Assembly: GCA_002077045.2 (NCBI GenBank)
Contig: KZ111143.1
Span: forward strand, 99,416 to 163,415
Origin: Rachicladosporium sp. CCFEE 5018
Taxonomy: Eukaryota > Ascomycota > Dothideomycetes > Cladosporiales > Cladosporiaceae
Reading direction: 5' to 3'
Length of the DNA stretch: 64,000 nt
Positions 21,649-33,124 of the stretch are shown here, piece after piece. The position numbers and the translations under genes are program-made. Under the pieces are notes generated by a model, which saw nothing but the letters and a program-made list of their open reading frames with translations, searched no databases and was not told the origin of the DNA. Numbering within the stretch: the first letter of the stretch is position 1; each line of letters opens with the position of its first letter.

Positions 21649-23494
21649 CTATATGTCCTTGCGGATGTATGCAACAGGGCCATCGTACACCTTGCGCCCC
21701 TTGACTGCGTAGTATGCAGCAGCAAGGATAAGGACACCGGCGAACTGTAGAATGTTGTTAGTGGTAAAGACTAAGCGGATCATTGAGGGTCTGCTTACAA
21801 TGACGATGTTCCAATTGAACGACACAGGCGTGAGATCGATGGGCGAAAGGGGGAAGAAGTTCATGATGAAGCACCTGAAAGCACTGTCAGCATGTGTCGG
21901 TGATTCTGATTGTTAGAGAGCTCAACTCACAGTCCAAGGAACAACACCGACGCGATATTTATCGGCATGCCCCACCTGCCCAGACTCCATCGGCGCGGCA
22001 GCAGCGGCTCATTCTTCATCCTCTTGACGATGATGCAGCTGATCGAGATGATGTAGGAGATAAGCAAAGCACCGGTGCCTAGCGAGGTGATAATGTTGAG
22101 GGCGACTGCGCTGCCCAGGTTGATCAGGGCCAGAAGCATCGAGAACACGTAGGAGAAAATGATCGAGTTGAGCGGAATAGCCATGCCCGGACGGACGTGA
22201 GAGAGCCAGCCACTGAAAGGAGTGCCTTTATCACGCGCCTGGAAGCTGTCAATAGGGACTCGAATATCAAGTCGCAAGGGACACATACGAAAGCCCACAG
22301 CTGGCGGGAGGACGTGGCAAAGTTGGTGACGCAGCCGAAAAGCAACATGATAATCAGGATGGCGGTCATGACTGACGTGCCAGCAAGCGAATGAGTAGTG
22401 TTGTAGAAGACCTGCAAATAATTAGCATTGACCTCGATCAGAGTATCATTCTTCAATATATACCTGGATGAATGGGTAGCCAGTCGGCGTGCTCAAAACA
22501 GTTTCTAAATCTCCGATGACCATGCAGAAGGTAACAATCATAACGAAACCCATGGCTCCATTCACGGCAGCGGTCCACATCATAGCAAGAGGCAAGCTGC
22601 GCGAGGCGTCGCGCAACTCCTCGGACATGTGGGTAGCACTATCCGGTCCAATGAAGGAAAAGACAGGCGACAGAATACCGACCAAACAACTGAGACCTTG
22701 CGAACTCCAGCCCCCTCCGTTGCTGAACGTTGTGAACACTTCGCGCGCGGGCGAAACGTCGGCAAGAACCCAGAGTACGATGAGGATGGCGAAGAAGCCG
22801 CAGATGTGCAGGACAAGCACCACTCCCTCGAGCAGGGGCAGCTTCGCAGCGAAGAATGTGTTGAAGAGGATACTGAAGGTCAAGACTGCCCACACAATGA
22901 GTGTCCCCTGCCATGCAGTCGCGTTGTAATCCGGGTTGTTCAGCTTCGCAAGACCTTGGATGATGGTTCCGGCGAGGTAAGCAATAGCGGTGTTGCCGAC
23001 TTGCCAGCCTAGCACGCAGAGCCAGCCAACGACGTAGGACAGTATTTTCTGCGAGCTTCGAGGCGCGAACTCGCTGACCCAGTGGTATTGTCCGCCAGTA
23101 GTAGGTGCCATGCTAGCCATCTCGGCCATTGATGCGATTGCGAGTAGGAAACCGATGAAAGCAGCCAGATACATCCAGATTGCGCCAGCAGTGCCACCGT
23201 TTATCAGAACAAAGATCGACGCGCTGAATTGAGCCTCCCAAGTTGCCATCTTTCATGGATGCTGTTAGTAGGAGCTCGTCAGACACGGTCCAGCAAGCTA
23301 CATACCAATACCATCGTAAAGCCGAATATCGTGACGAATCGAAAGTTGCGCCTCGTCTCCTGCTTCTTTCCCATGCGCACCATGTCATGCTGGTCATTGG
23401 CATTGCCGCCAACCTTCTCTGCTGTGACCTCATCGGTGCTGGCGTTGTCACCCAAGAATGACTGCATCGTGACCGGCTCCTTGTGGCCCTCCAT
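21649..23494 (-). CDS. Amino acid/choline-type permease (APC superfamily, ACT family)
   Basis: Plasma-membrane transporter with about 12 membrane segments, related to fungal GABA/choline permeases. Exons are complement(23306-23494, 22464-23249, 22289-22411, 21931-22238, 21799-21874, 21649-21744), 525 residues. Introns are 50-56 bases and all phases agree. Landmarks: MATWEAQFSASIFVLINGG (helix 1 unwound region), SMAPTTGGQYHWVSEFAP, the conserved FSFIGPDSATHMSEEL in helix 6, SRQLWAFARDKGTPF after helix 8, and the cytosolic tail DGPVAYIRKDI. Paralogous to, but clearly different from, the permease at 58817-60807. The acceptor of intron 1 is AAG, because the CAG a few bases earlier would bring a stop into frame. 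Confidence 0.9.
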
Positions 23495-25654
23495 TCACGC
23501 GGAGACAAAGTATGTACGAGAATGCGACAATGGAAGTCTACAGTATTCGAGAAGGAGGAGAACCCTAATCAACGAGATAGAAATGCGCCTCAAAGAAACG
23601 ACTTACAGGGAGGCTCGAACAGTGATGAAGGGCCCAGGTCCACCCGGAGCGTAGTTAGGTCAGCGGGCCGTGTGGCATCGCCTGCGGTGCGTGTGCGGCG
23701 TGCCCCACACACGTGAAGACGCACAGGGTTGAGGGCCGGCATTTGCAGCCAGAGGCCCACGAAAGAAGGCCACGGCACGTCTTCTCCCGACGGGACCAAG
23801 CATTCTGCGAGTCGCAGACGCTGCCCACATTGTTTCGCTAGTGCTTGATGCGTTTACGGTCGTGTGTAGCCTAGCGCATTGATATTGGTGAATGTGTTGC
23901 AGCGTAAGGTACCGAGTACTTCTGCATGGGCGACCATGTTGCGCGAGAGACACTGATGGTGATCTCCCATCCTGGAGCCAAGCTTCGTGTCCAGTGGTGC
24001 AACGGGAGTCGCTAACTGCTTTCATAAACTTGCTAATCTCTACGATATCATTGCTGTGAAAGCTTTGTCCAATTGCCGCATTCTGTGGAACCGAAGGAAA
24101 GACCCTCTCTTGGCAGTGTGCAAACTAGGGACGGGGAAGTCGAGCCGCGCAGTGGTCTTTGACATTTCTAAGTGGCCAAGAAAGTATGATAGCGGTCGAT
24201 CGCCTCCGCACCTTCATTACCCGGCCATTGATAGATGTCATTTGAATCGATGTGAAGCGCAAGTATGGACTACGCCATGAGATACATATGTGCAGCACGT
24301 TCCAAGACGGCCAAAAAGCGGCGATGCATGTCGGGCAATGATCCGCATTGATAACGATGTCCAGCATGGGTGTACGCACGTGCGTGACCAGGTAGTATGC
24401 GCTACGTTGTGGTTGCATGCAGGTGTAATATATACTGTGTGTATGATGATCGCTAGGCGAATAATGCCTCAACGCAATGTCGGGTGCGACACAACATTAG
24501 CCAGGGACCCGCGACTTGTGCAACTCTGATCTTCTGCCAACCACAGCGCTCACACCAACCATTGGCATTATTGGATCAGCCGTGATTCGACTCTAATCGA
24601 TGATCGCCATAGCTGCCGAGCCAGGTAGGCTCTGTGTGCACATACGCGCATCTAGATGTGCACCTATCTCGACTGACTGAGCCGATTGTTAAACTTAGCC
24701 GACGCAACACCTAAGTCCTTTTACAGTAGCGAGACGTGTTTGATGATTTCAAGCACCAAAAACTGCGGCTGAGGTTCCATGCGAGCAGGCGTCTAGGTAC
24801 TGTACTCCTAGCATCGCGGTTTGACGAGCGGGAACGTGGCGGCATCCTTCGCGGCAGGTAGTGTAGATAGTGGAGCGAGCTCCGACGTTGCGTGTTACCA
24901 ATCGAACATCCACCTCTTGAGCTTATTCACGTGACTGGCGTCCACTTGCCGGCCTCGCTAGACCGGAAGTCTGTCTCAGATTGATGATGCGCGCTGCGAG
25001 TCACGGCCACGTTATCTCTCTTGCGCGATAGTCTGCGATATTACCACACGGGCGGATCTGTCCTCAGTGTAAGGCTGAATGCCCGCATTGCCGTGCCACA
25101 TGGATGCGTGGGTATACCTAGGTATCATACTCGACATCAGCAACTCAACAGCTACCCCATGCTGCTGACACGAGCACCACTGATACCGTGGCGCTAAGCT
25201 GAAGTCGCGCCCTGGCCCGGTCTGCCCCGTGTCTTTTACCTCCGCCAACTTCCTCTCCACTTTGCGCCATGTCACCTCGGGAACTTCCACTTACAGGCAT
25301 TCTCTCTGCCGCTGCGAGTAATGGGAGCACGCAGAACACGGGTAAAGTCGTGCTAAGGACTTGAAAGGCCAGAGCGCGAATCCTCTCCCAACATTCCGCT
25401 GGCAGCTCGAGGTACGACAAGAGGTCAACCTGAACTCAAATCTGGTGGCTCGATTGCCGCGGACGGGCGCTCGCGTGCACGAGGAAGGGGTGCATCTTGT
25501 GCCTGGCCTGGGCGTCACCGTATGTCTGGTATCCACCTCTCCACAAGCTACGACTTGATCTAGTCCTGGCGGATCCTGTGCTGGTAGAACTACGGGCGGT
25601 TTGCGGTGGAAGTACGCTGTGTTGCACTGGACTTTTGGTTTCACCACTGCGATC
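23495..25654. other. Long intergenic region (2.2 kb) without a recognisable gene
   Basis: Six-frame reading gives only short frames without known motifs. I found no transposase, reverse transcriptase, terminal repeat or RNA gene. It may hold long promoters for the permease and the PTH11-like gene, or a non-coding transcript. Confidence 0.35.
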
Positions 25655-27032
25655 ATGGACCTCGTGCCACGAGCGACAGAAGGACCCAACTTTGCGTCCT
25701 TCGCGCCAATCACCGAGTATGATCATGCTGGATACATCTGGATCGCAGCACTATACTGCATGTCGGTGTCGTTACTAGTGCTTTTCACGCGAGCATACAT
25801 CAAGAAGAATACTTTTGGCAACGATGACTGGTCTTTCGTGGCATCATGCGTTCGTAGGCACCCGAGGATCATTTCGATGAGCCGGTACTAACCTCCACGC
25901 AGACAGTGATGCTGGCACAGGTCATTGCGCTACTCGTTGCTCTGAAGAATGGCCTCGGAAGCTCTTCAGCCTTGCATTACGACACCCCGACAGATGAAGC
26001 GCAAATCGGGACAGCCGGCCGGGCTACGATGGCTGCAGACATGCTCCTCATCATCGCCCTGGCACTGGGCAAGATCTCAGTGATTCTGTTCATACAGCGA
26101 CTGCTGTCGCGCGATCTTCGGACCCTCAATCTGGCTTGCTACGCTCTATGTGGCGTCTACGCTGTCTGGGGACTTGCATCAGTTATCACGCTAGGCGCGA
26201 TGTGCAATGGACCAGAGTACGTCGCAGACGGGCTGGAAGCGCGATGCGGTGATCAGGTGCGTCAAGTTAGAGATGCGCCTCTACGATATTTGGCGACTGA
26301 CATGCAGCAGAGCGCGCGATGGGGCGGGATCGCAGCCTTTGACGTTCTTACTGAGCTCAGTCTCATCGTCATGCCTTTCGTCATCGTGTGGCCATTGCAA
26401 ATGTCCACCAAGCTCAAACTGCAAGTGACATCTGCCTTCTCGTTCCGCCTTGGGTAAGTGCGCACTCCATCCTGCAAGGCTGAAACCCAATTCCACCAGT
26501 CCGATCATCTCCGGATCAAGCCTTGCTGACATGCCTCGTTCTCAGTGTGGCCGCGCTGGCAATTACCCACGCCGTATATGCATCCCGTCTGCCTCGCAGC
26601 GCCCACCCCAGTCTTGCTTCGATCCCTCGCATTGCCCTAGCGGAGGCCGAGCTCTGCTGGTCCATCGTGAGCGCCACAATCCCGAACCTCAAGTCCTTCA
26701 TGTCCTCCTTCAACACCGGCTTCGGACATAACGACTTCGCCTTCACGGTCACAGGCTCAAACTACGACATGAACGGCTCGCGGTCAAAGAGCGGGAACCA
26801 CAACATCCCCTTGAGCAACATGAGCCGGAATCGCTCGAATGGGCGAGCCACCCCAGGCTTCATGGAGTCGCTGAGGCCTGAGGGTCATGGGTATGAGGTC
26901 GAGGTTCGTGGCCAGCAGCAGGACTCCGCGAGTGTGGGTAGTGGCCAGAGCGAAGAGATGATCATAAGAAAGCAGGTTATCATGACGGTGGACCGGGATC
27001 AGGGTGGTAAGAGGCGACATAAGGCCATGTAG
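25655..27032 (+). CDS. PTH11-like integral membrane protein (fungal rhodopsin-domain family)
   Basis: Seven-helix membrane protein of the fungal PTH11/rhodopsin-domain family, members of which act as surface-sensing G-protein-coupled receptors. Exons are 25655-25849, 25903-26256, 26308-26453 and 26546-27032, 393 residues. Helices are apparent at IWIAALYCMSVSLLVLF, VIALLVALKNG, MLLIIALALGKISVILFI, LACYALCGVYAVWGLASV, LTELSLIVMPFVIVW and GVAALAITHAVYA, with the last around CWSIVSATIPNLKSFMSSF. The family-typical NDDWSF precedes the second helix. Intron 2 (51 bases, GTGCGT..GACTGAC..CAG) is a multiple of three, so the frame reads through it; splicing is inferred from the signals. The cytosolic tail is Ser/Asn-rich. 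The ligand is unknown. Confidence 0.82.
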
Positions 27033-27545
27033 GATGTTGCTCTTGGATACAATGGACATAGACAGGTATTATGATACCGGGATCTGGCGTTATGTAGGGA
27101 AGGCTACTTGAGCGGTCATTGTATATAGTATCATATACCCGTTCACGATCGCACAACACCTTTGCTGGGATACTCCTCATTGGCGATTAGGTATTCGAAT
27201 CAGTGAAGACGACCTTCGACATCCTCGCCCGCACAGCGGATGCTTATCTGCCTATCGACTGCCTGCCGCCAGCGTCACTGTAACCAATGGATTACCGCAT
27301 TGCCGCCTGAATGATGATCACGTGATGATCACATGTTGGCAAGTCGCGTCCCCTCAAATCGCGCTTGACGCGTAAAGTGCCGCCACACCCAAACACTCGA
27401 CTTGCATCTTGCCCTTTCTCACTGCATCTCCATAATACAGCTGCAGCAGTCATCTAGTGGAACGCCTTAAGCTCATCACAACTACCTGCTACGACCAAGC
27501 TTGAAACATCACGTACGACAACTTAGATAGCTAATCTCAGCCATC
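27033..27545. promoter_or_regulatory. Upstream region of ASF1
   Basis: No gene is visible. It carries a palindromic CACGTG (27319-27324) and an ACGCGT box (27368-27373), see separate entry. Introns in the gene start only ten bases after the ATG. Confidence 0.45.
27368..27373. promoter_or_regulatory. ACGCGT (MluI cell-cycle box, MBF-type site) upstream of ASF1
   Basis: Perfect ACGCGT 173 bases before the ASF1 start. In yeasts this is the core target of the G1/S factor MBF. It fits a histone chaperone needed in S phase, but a six-base word can occur by chance. Confidence 0.45.
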
Positions 27546-28525
27546 ATGGCGACAGGTGAGGAGATGCTTCCACTATCGATGTTACCGCCAGAGTACTGAC
27601 AGGCTGCATTCAGTCTCTTTACTCAATGTCTCCGTTCGCAACAATCCCGCGGCCTTCGACGCACCGTACGAGTTCGAGATCACATTCGAGTGCTTGGAGC
27701 CGTTGCAAAAGGACCTGGAATGGAAACTGACATATGTCGGCTCTGCAACCTCGTGAGTGCGAGACAGCTCCTCTAGGCAGCAGCGCCACCATCTGACAAA
27801 CCTCGTCTAGCTCTGAGCACGACCAAGAACTCGACTCCCTCCTCGTAGGCCCGATCCCCGTCGGCGTGAACAAGTTCGTCTTCGAGGCCGACCCACCAGA
27901 TCTGTCCCGCATTCCGGACACGGAGATCCTAGGCGTCACTGTCATCCTCTTGACATGCTCCTACGATAATCGCGAATTCGTGCGTGTGGGCTACTACGTC
28001 AATAATGAGTACACGGACGAATCACTCATTGAAGAGCCGCCTGCGAAGCCGATCCTTGAGAAAGTGAGGCGAAGTATCTTGGCTGAGAAGCCAAGGGTCA
28101 CACGGTTCGCAATCAAGTGGGACAGCGAGGAGAGTGCGCCAGCGGAGTTTCCGCCCGAGCAGCCAGACGTTGATGCTCAGGAGGATGATGGGGCTACGTA
28201 TGGTGCTGAGGAGGAAGAGGAGGAGGAGGCTGAGTTGGGAGCTGCTGAAGGTGAGGTGGCTGCCAAGGGTGAGGATCACGAAATGGATGGCGTAGACGAG
28301 GCTCCAAGTGGGAAGAATGAGGAGGACGATGAGGCTGAGGACTCGGATGATGGGAGCGAGGATCTCGAAGCTGAGAGTGAGGGTGATGAAGACGATCTCG
28401 AAGATGAGGAAGCCGAGGTTGAGGAGAACGGTGATAACGGCGAGGACATGGAGATGGATGATGGGCCTGTCGAAGGTGTCAAGAATGGGGTGCCGCACGC
28501 TCAGCCGGATGTGATGGTGCATTAG
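27546..28525 (+). CDS. ASF1: Histone H3-H4 chaperone ASF1
   Basis: Nuclear chaperone that hands H3-H4 to CAF-1 and HIR during replication and transcription. Exons are 27546-27555 (only ATGGCGACAG), 27614-27752 and 27811-28525, 287 residues. The tiny first exon is fixed by the frame: MAT joins VSLLNVSVRNNPAAF, the first strand of the immunoglobulin-like core. Core motifs are APYEFEITFECLEPLQKDLEW, KFVFEADPPDLSRIPDTEILG and CSYDNREFVRVGYYVNNEY, with the conserved histone-binding loop. The C-terminal 120 residues are an Asp/Glu-rich tail, as in other fungal ASF1 proteins. The promoter holds an ACGCGT box. Very secure. Confidence 0.95.
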
Positions 28526-29018
28526 GACCGCGCTACTGAGACGGTGTTGCCTATCGGGGTGAAGGCCTGTATTTAATGATCTGTGAGTACGACATCGCGA
28601 GAGAGCACTAGCAGCATGGGCATGGCGTTTATAAAATAGAGATGATTTCGAGTTGCAGACTATCTACCTCATGCTCCAGTGAAAGGAGTGTTTACTTCTG
28701 CATTACCTTCTCCTGCTTAGTCGCCGGTGCCAAGCTTTTGCTGCCTATTGTACGTGGACTTCACTCCGTTCTCCAACATCATCTCTTCTTACGACGCCCG
28801 AGTGCCGTCCCATCTACCGTGCTGACTCCAGTTTCCAGACATCGGCTAAGCACATGTTCGCTTATTACCACCATGTCCATGTGAGGGGAAGATCTACAGT
28901 ATTGTACTACAGCGTGGAGAAACCTGGGGTAAGTAGCATGAGGTTTGTTTGCTTTCCTTGGTCGTTTGCGTGTACAGCCTATTCTGTCTGCGCTTTCTTA
29001 GTCAAGCTCAGGATCACA
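28526..29018. other. Intergenic region between ASF1 and the MFS gene
   Basis: 3' flank of ASF1 and leader of the transporter. No gene or repeat was seen. Confidence 0.35.
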
Positions 29019-30877
29019 ATGGACTCCCACATAGCCGACGAGAAGCTCAAGCAGCTGCATGTCGAGGACAGCACTGTCACAGCCAATGATCGGAAAGCAG
29101 CCGACTTCGACATCGATCCTGTAGCTGAGAAGAAGCTGCTAAGGAAGATCGATCTCAGGTGCGTAGGACTGAATCTCGAGTCAACGTCGAGAGGCTGAAC
29201 CATCATAGGCTTGTTCCTATACTATGGTTTCTCTACATGCTAGCATTCCTTGATCGGACGGTACGATGAGTGCTCTCGCACGCATAACCGGGAGTCTGAC
29301 GGTCCGCAGAACATTGGCAATGCTAGGATCCAGGGCATGACGGAGGACCTACACATGACTGGTCGGCCTCTTCCATTTGGAGCTGTGCGAAGCTGCTGGT
29401 CGCTGATCGGTCGCTAGGGGATGACTACAATATTGCCTTATTCTCCTTCTTCATCACTTACATTCTGTAGGTGGTACTGGAACTGCGTCTTGACGAGCTG
29501 AGGAGTGCACGACTGACGTGAATGCAGCTTCGAGGTACCTAGCAACATCATCATTAAGGTGAGTCGCTGCTGTAATACCTCGACAGAGTCGTCACTGATA
29601 TCAATAAGCGAGTCCGTCCATCCTTGTATCTCTCCGGTATCATGGCTTGCTGGGGCGTCGCTACGATATGCCAAGGGCTTGTGAAGAATGTAGGCGGTCT
29701 CATCGGTCTCCGCCTGGTGATCGGGTTCTTCGAAGCTGGTAAGCTCATATTACAACACAGCCATTCCACTCGTATGTCCATGGCGCCTTCTGACTGCCCT
29801 AGGCTTCTTTCCTGGCTGTCTGTACCTTCTCGCGATGTACTACAAGCGCTACGAACTACAATGGCGATTTAACCTCTTCTTCAGCGGTGCAATCCTAGCA
29901 GGCTCATTCAGTGGTCTGCTAGCCTACGGCATCGCCAACATGGACGGCATTGGAGGGTATGGTGGCTGGTCCTGGATCTTCATCCTGGAGGGCATCCTGA
30001 CTGTGGTCTGCGCAATTGGCTCGATCTGGATCATTCCCGACTGGCCCGAAACTGCTACCTTTCTCAATGATGACGAGCGTACACTCCTGATCGCCCGTCT
30101 CTCCGCTGACGTCGGCGACGCGAAGTTGAACCGTCTCGACAAGGCTGCGACGAAACGTATCTTCTCGGACTGGAAGATATGGTGCAGCATCGTCATCTAC
30201 GGTGGGATCGTCAATACTGGTTACGCCACGAGCTTCTTTACGCCCAGCATTATAAAGGAGCTGGGCTACACTGCCAAAGCAGCGCAAGTCCGGTCGATCC
30301 CCATTTTCCTCGTGGCCACGGTCGTGACATTCGGCGTCGCATGGCTATCGGACCGACTGCGCCATCGCTACGCATTCTGCATACTCGGCATCTGCGTCGC
30401 GACGATTGGCTATGTGGTGCTGCTGTGCCAGGAGTCTGTCTCTGTGCAGGGGCGGTATGGCGCTATTTTCTTGGTCGTTACTGGAGGGTATACGTGTCAG
30501 CCTGTGGCGATCGCATGGGTGCAGAACAACATGGCTGGGCATTACAAGAGGAGTATCTCGAGTGCTATGATGATCGGGTTTGGCAATGTCGGTAAGTCTT
30601 GCGCAGCCTCCTGTCACTTCAAATTTGCTTTCTGACATCTCCCAGGTGGTATCATCGCGTCCAATATCTTCATCACGAACCAAGCACCCGATATCCCGTT
30701 GGCTACGGCACTTCTCTCGGCCTCCTCTGGCTCTGCGCCCTAGCCTGCACCGTCTTTGTCCTCGGGGTGCGTCGCGAGAACAAGAAGCGCGATCGCGGCG
30801 AACGAGACCACCTGCTCGACGGGCCTGACAGCGATAACCTCGGTGACGCGAACCCTAGATTCCGCTTTACATATTGA
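29019..30877 (+). CDS. MFS transporter, anion:cation symporter type (Dal5/Tna1-like), one apparent frameshift
   Basis: Twelve-helix major facilitator of the family that imports allantoate, nicotinate and similar organic anions. Eight exons: 29019-29158, 29209-29260, 29310-29361, 29418-29466, 29528-29558, 29609-29738, 29803-30591 and 30646-30877. Phases match at every junction and build the expected RLVPILWFLYMLAFLDRT, NIGNARIQGMTEDLHMTG, LFEVPSNIIIK and GLRLVIGFFEAGFFPGCLYL segments. In the last exon the frame breaks after SNIFITNQAP, which would stop 18 codons later. The expected RYPVGYGTSLGLLWLCAL continues in the next frame to a stop at 30877. One added C at 30687-30689 restores it. So many short exons in one gene is usual for this family in moulds. 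Confidence 0.84.
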
Positions 30878-30984
30878 ATGTACTGTAGTCGCTTCGTCGA
30901 CTTCAAGGCGACAGTGCGATAGAAATGCAAAAGGGTATCGTGAACACGTGACCTCCACCTCCCTTCTTCTGATTCAAAGCACAC

Positions 30985-32209
30985 TCAGTACCTCACCTCC
31001 CCACTCCCCAAATGGCTAACCGCAAACCCTCCCTTCTGCATTTGCCGCTTATACTCCATCAACTCACTCTCATGCCTCTCCCACTCCCGATCCGCGATCG
31101 CCTTCTCCGCCCTTCCCTTTTTCGTTGCGTTATACACACGTATGTGTAGATTATGATTATCACAAGCAGCACGCCGAGGACTGAGGAGGCGATGGCTATT
31201 TTGGCGGTTTTGGAAAGGTGGGACCAGGATGCTGCTGCCTTTTGGGCGGAGGTGAGTTTGTGGATTGCGAGGAAGGCTTTGGAGTCGCCGCTGGGTGTGT
31301 GGTCAGTGGGTGCGCATCTGTATTAGGAGGGGAGGCTTACGGGTTTGCTTTGACGTTTTTGTATTCGCCTGACGTGTCTTGGTATGTGTATGACGTGACA
31401 TTGGAAGCGGCGTCTGTGATCTTGACGGACTTAACTTTCATCGTGAAGGGACTGCGCTTTGAGTCAGTACATCGCTCCGCACGACTTCGTGTTCCTGGAA
31501 GCTCACCCTTTACTGTAGTCTGTGTCTCCACCGGCCCAATCCCTCGTCCCCTGAGGCAGCGAGGGATCGCCCGCAGCCCAGATTCCGAAACGGATGACGG
31601 TGGGCGTCTGCGGATACAGTCCCTTCCCAGCGCCTTTCAACTCTCTTACTATCTGCCCATCCGCGATCCACTGCAGGCGATCTTGGTTCCAGTCGATTGT
31701 ATAGTTGTGGAAGGTGTCCATTGCACCAGCCAGAAGTGGGTACTCGCCGTTATGCTGTGAAGTATTGCCGAGTCCGTACCAGTTATTGGAGACATGCGTT
31801 TCGTTCCCGCCCAAGATCTCCCAGTCGATTTCGTCCAGCGTGTCCGACAACAGGATGATGGTGGAAATGATACCCACACCCTTCGCAGCCTGCATCACAA
31901 TTTCCGCGCGCCCTTCGAGGATGTAGAACTGCGTGCTGACAGTCACCGAGTCCCCGGCCTTCAAGATCGACATCTCAGCGCCGTCGTTTCCGAAGCTTAT
32001 CAAGGACGCGCCAGCCGTGACGTTGAAGTACTGAGGGTCCATTTCAGAGAGTGTGTTGTTGAAGCTATAGTCTAGCGTTGTGCCGAGGGCGGGATTGTCG
32101 AGACATGTCGTGTTGCCCCACGTTGGGTCGCAGCCGGAGGGGGGCTGGGTTTGTGCTCTGCGCGGAGGGCGAGGAGGCCGAGGAGTAGGGCGGTTGTGAG
32201 GCTAGACAT
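30985..32209 (-). CDS. Crh-like GH16 chitin-glucan transglycosylase, two apparent frameshifts
   Basis: Cell-wall enzyme linking chitin to beta-glucan. Exons are complement(31507-32209, 31341-31451, 30985-31290); the joined length is two bases short of a multiple of three. The catalytic motif is DEIDWE (DExDxE), preceded by the Cys-containing SGCDPTWGNTTCLDNP segment typical of Crh1/Utr2. A signal peptide (MSSLTTALLLGLLALRA) opens it. A membrane helix (IASSVLGVLLVIIIIYTYV) lies near the C-terminus in place of a GPI signal, as in a subset of mould Crh proteins. The first break is at about 32155, between ALRAE and QTQPPSG. The second is at about 31118, between CITQRK and the conserved tail IADREWERHESELMEYK. 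Adding one base at each restores about 373 residues. Confidence 0.84.
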
Positions 32210-33124
32210 TGTGGGAATGACTCTGCGAGGACTCGAAGCTGCGTGTGGCGTTGTTGCGATTGCGATCAGGACCAGCCGGATCTATGTGTATGTCCAAAGG
32301 AGTGTCTTTTTCGCTGTATCAAGGAGAGACTTAACAGCAAGACAAGGAATAGCGACTGTAGCTGCACAACGACAAGGAGAGAGAGCGCTGAGTTCGAGCA
32401 GGAAGAAGCCACTTTACCGTCACAAATCCTACCGAGCCCCTCGCGGTCGATCTTCGTCGCGAAGAGTGCTCAATTCACCCCTGAGCGCGTTCGCGCCGCC
32501 CTGACATGCGATTGGGGTCCAATCTATTTGAGTAAGCTCAGCGTGAGGACGCGCCGTGCCGGCGCTTGGTGTGACCAATGAAACACAACATCAAGACGCG
32601 TTCGGTGTAACGTTGCACAGGTTCGTCAAGTTAATTGCAAACAGTTCATTCCGGTGACACTACATTGCGTATGCGATCAATTGGAAATGATCCGCCGCGT
32701 AGACACAACCCTGTATAGAGGAAGACCGCAGACTTAGCGCGCGAAGCTCGTTGCGGGGTTGGCAATAATGAGCACTTCCACATGTGCGTCCTCAGCTAGC
32801 CATGCCGAATAGCTACGTTAACGCTCCACCTTCAAACATGCAAAATCTGATGCTGCTGCCATGTGCCGAGCTGCGGTAGGGACCCTGCTACGCCCACGAG
32901 AAGCTACAAAGGTCGTGCGACTGCAACATGGCCGCGGCTTCCCTCGTGTGCAGTCGGTGCTGTGTCCGCTGTCTTGGACAGACTCTGTCAAGACAATGAA
33001 TGTATCGAACAGCAAGACATATGCCTCTCGGTTCGATGTGGTTCGCGTCTGCTCTCAGATGTCGCATGCCGCGTGTGGAGGTACGCTCTCGGTGAAGTAA
33101 GAGACATGTGCCTCGTGATCCATT
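32210..33124. other. Intergenic region between GH16 and the 2-oxoglutarate oxygenase gene
   Basis: Promoter of the GH16 gene and 3' flank of the oxygenase. Short frames only; no gene was recognised. Confidence 0.3.

Noticed and set aside
28022..28522. Antisense Leu/Ile-rich frame opposite the ASF1 tail
   Set aside because: Reverse complement of an Asp/Glu-rich repeat always gives Leu/Ile/Val/Ser-rich frames; it is a shadow.
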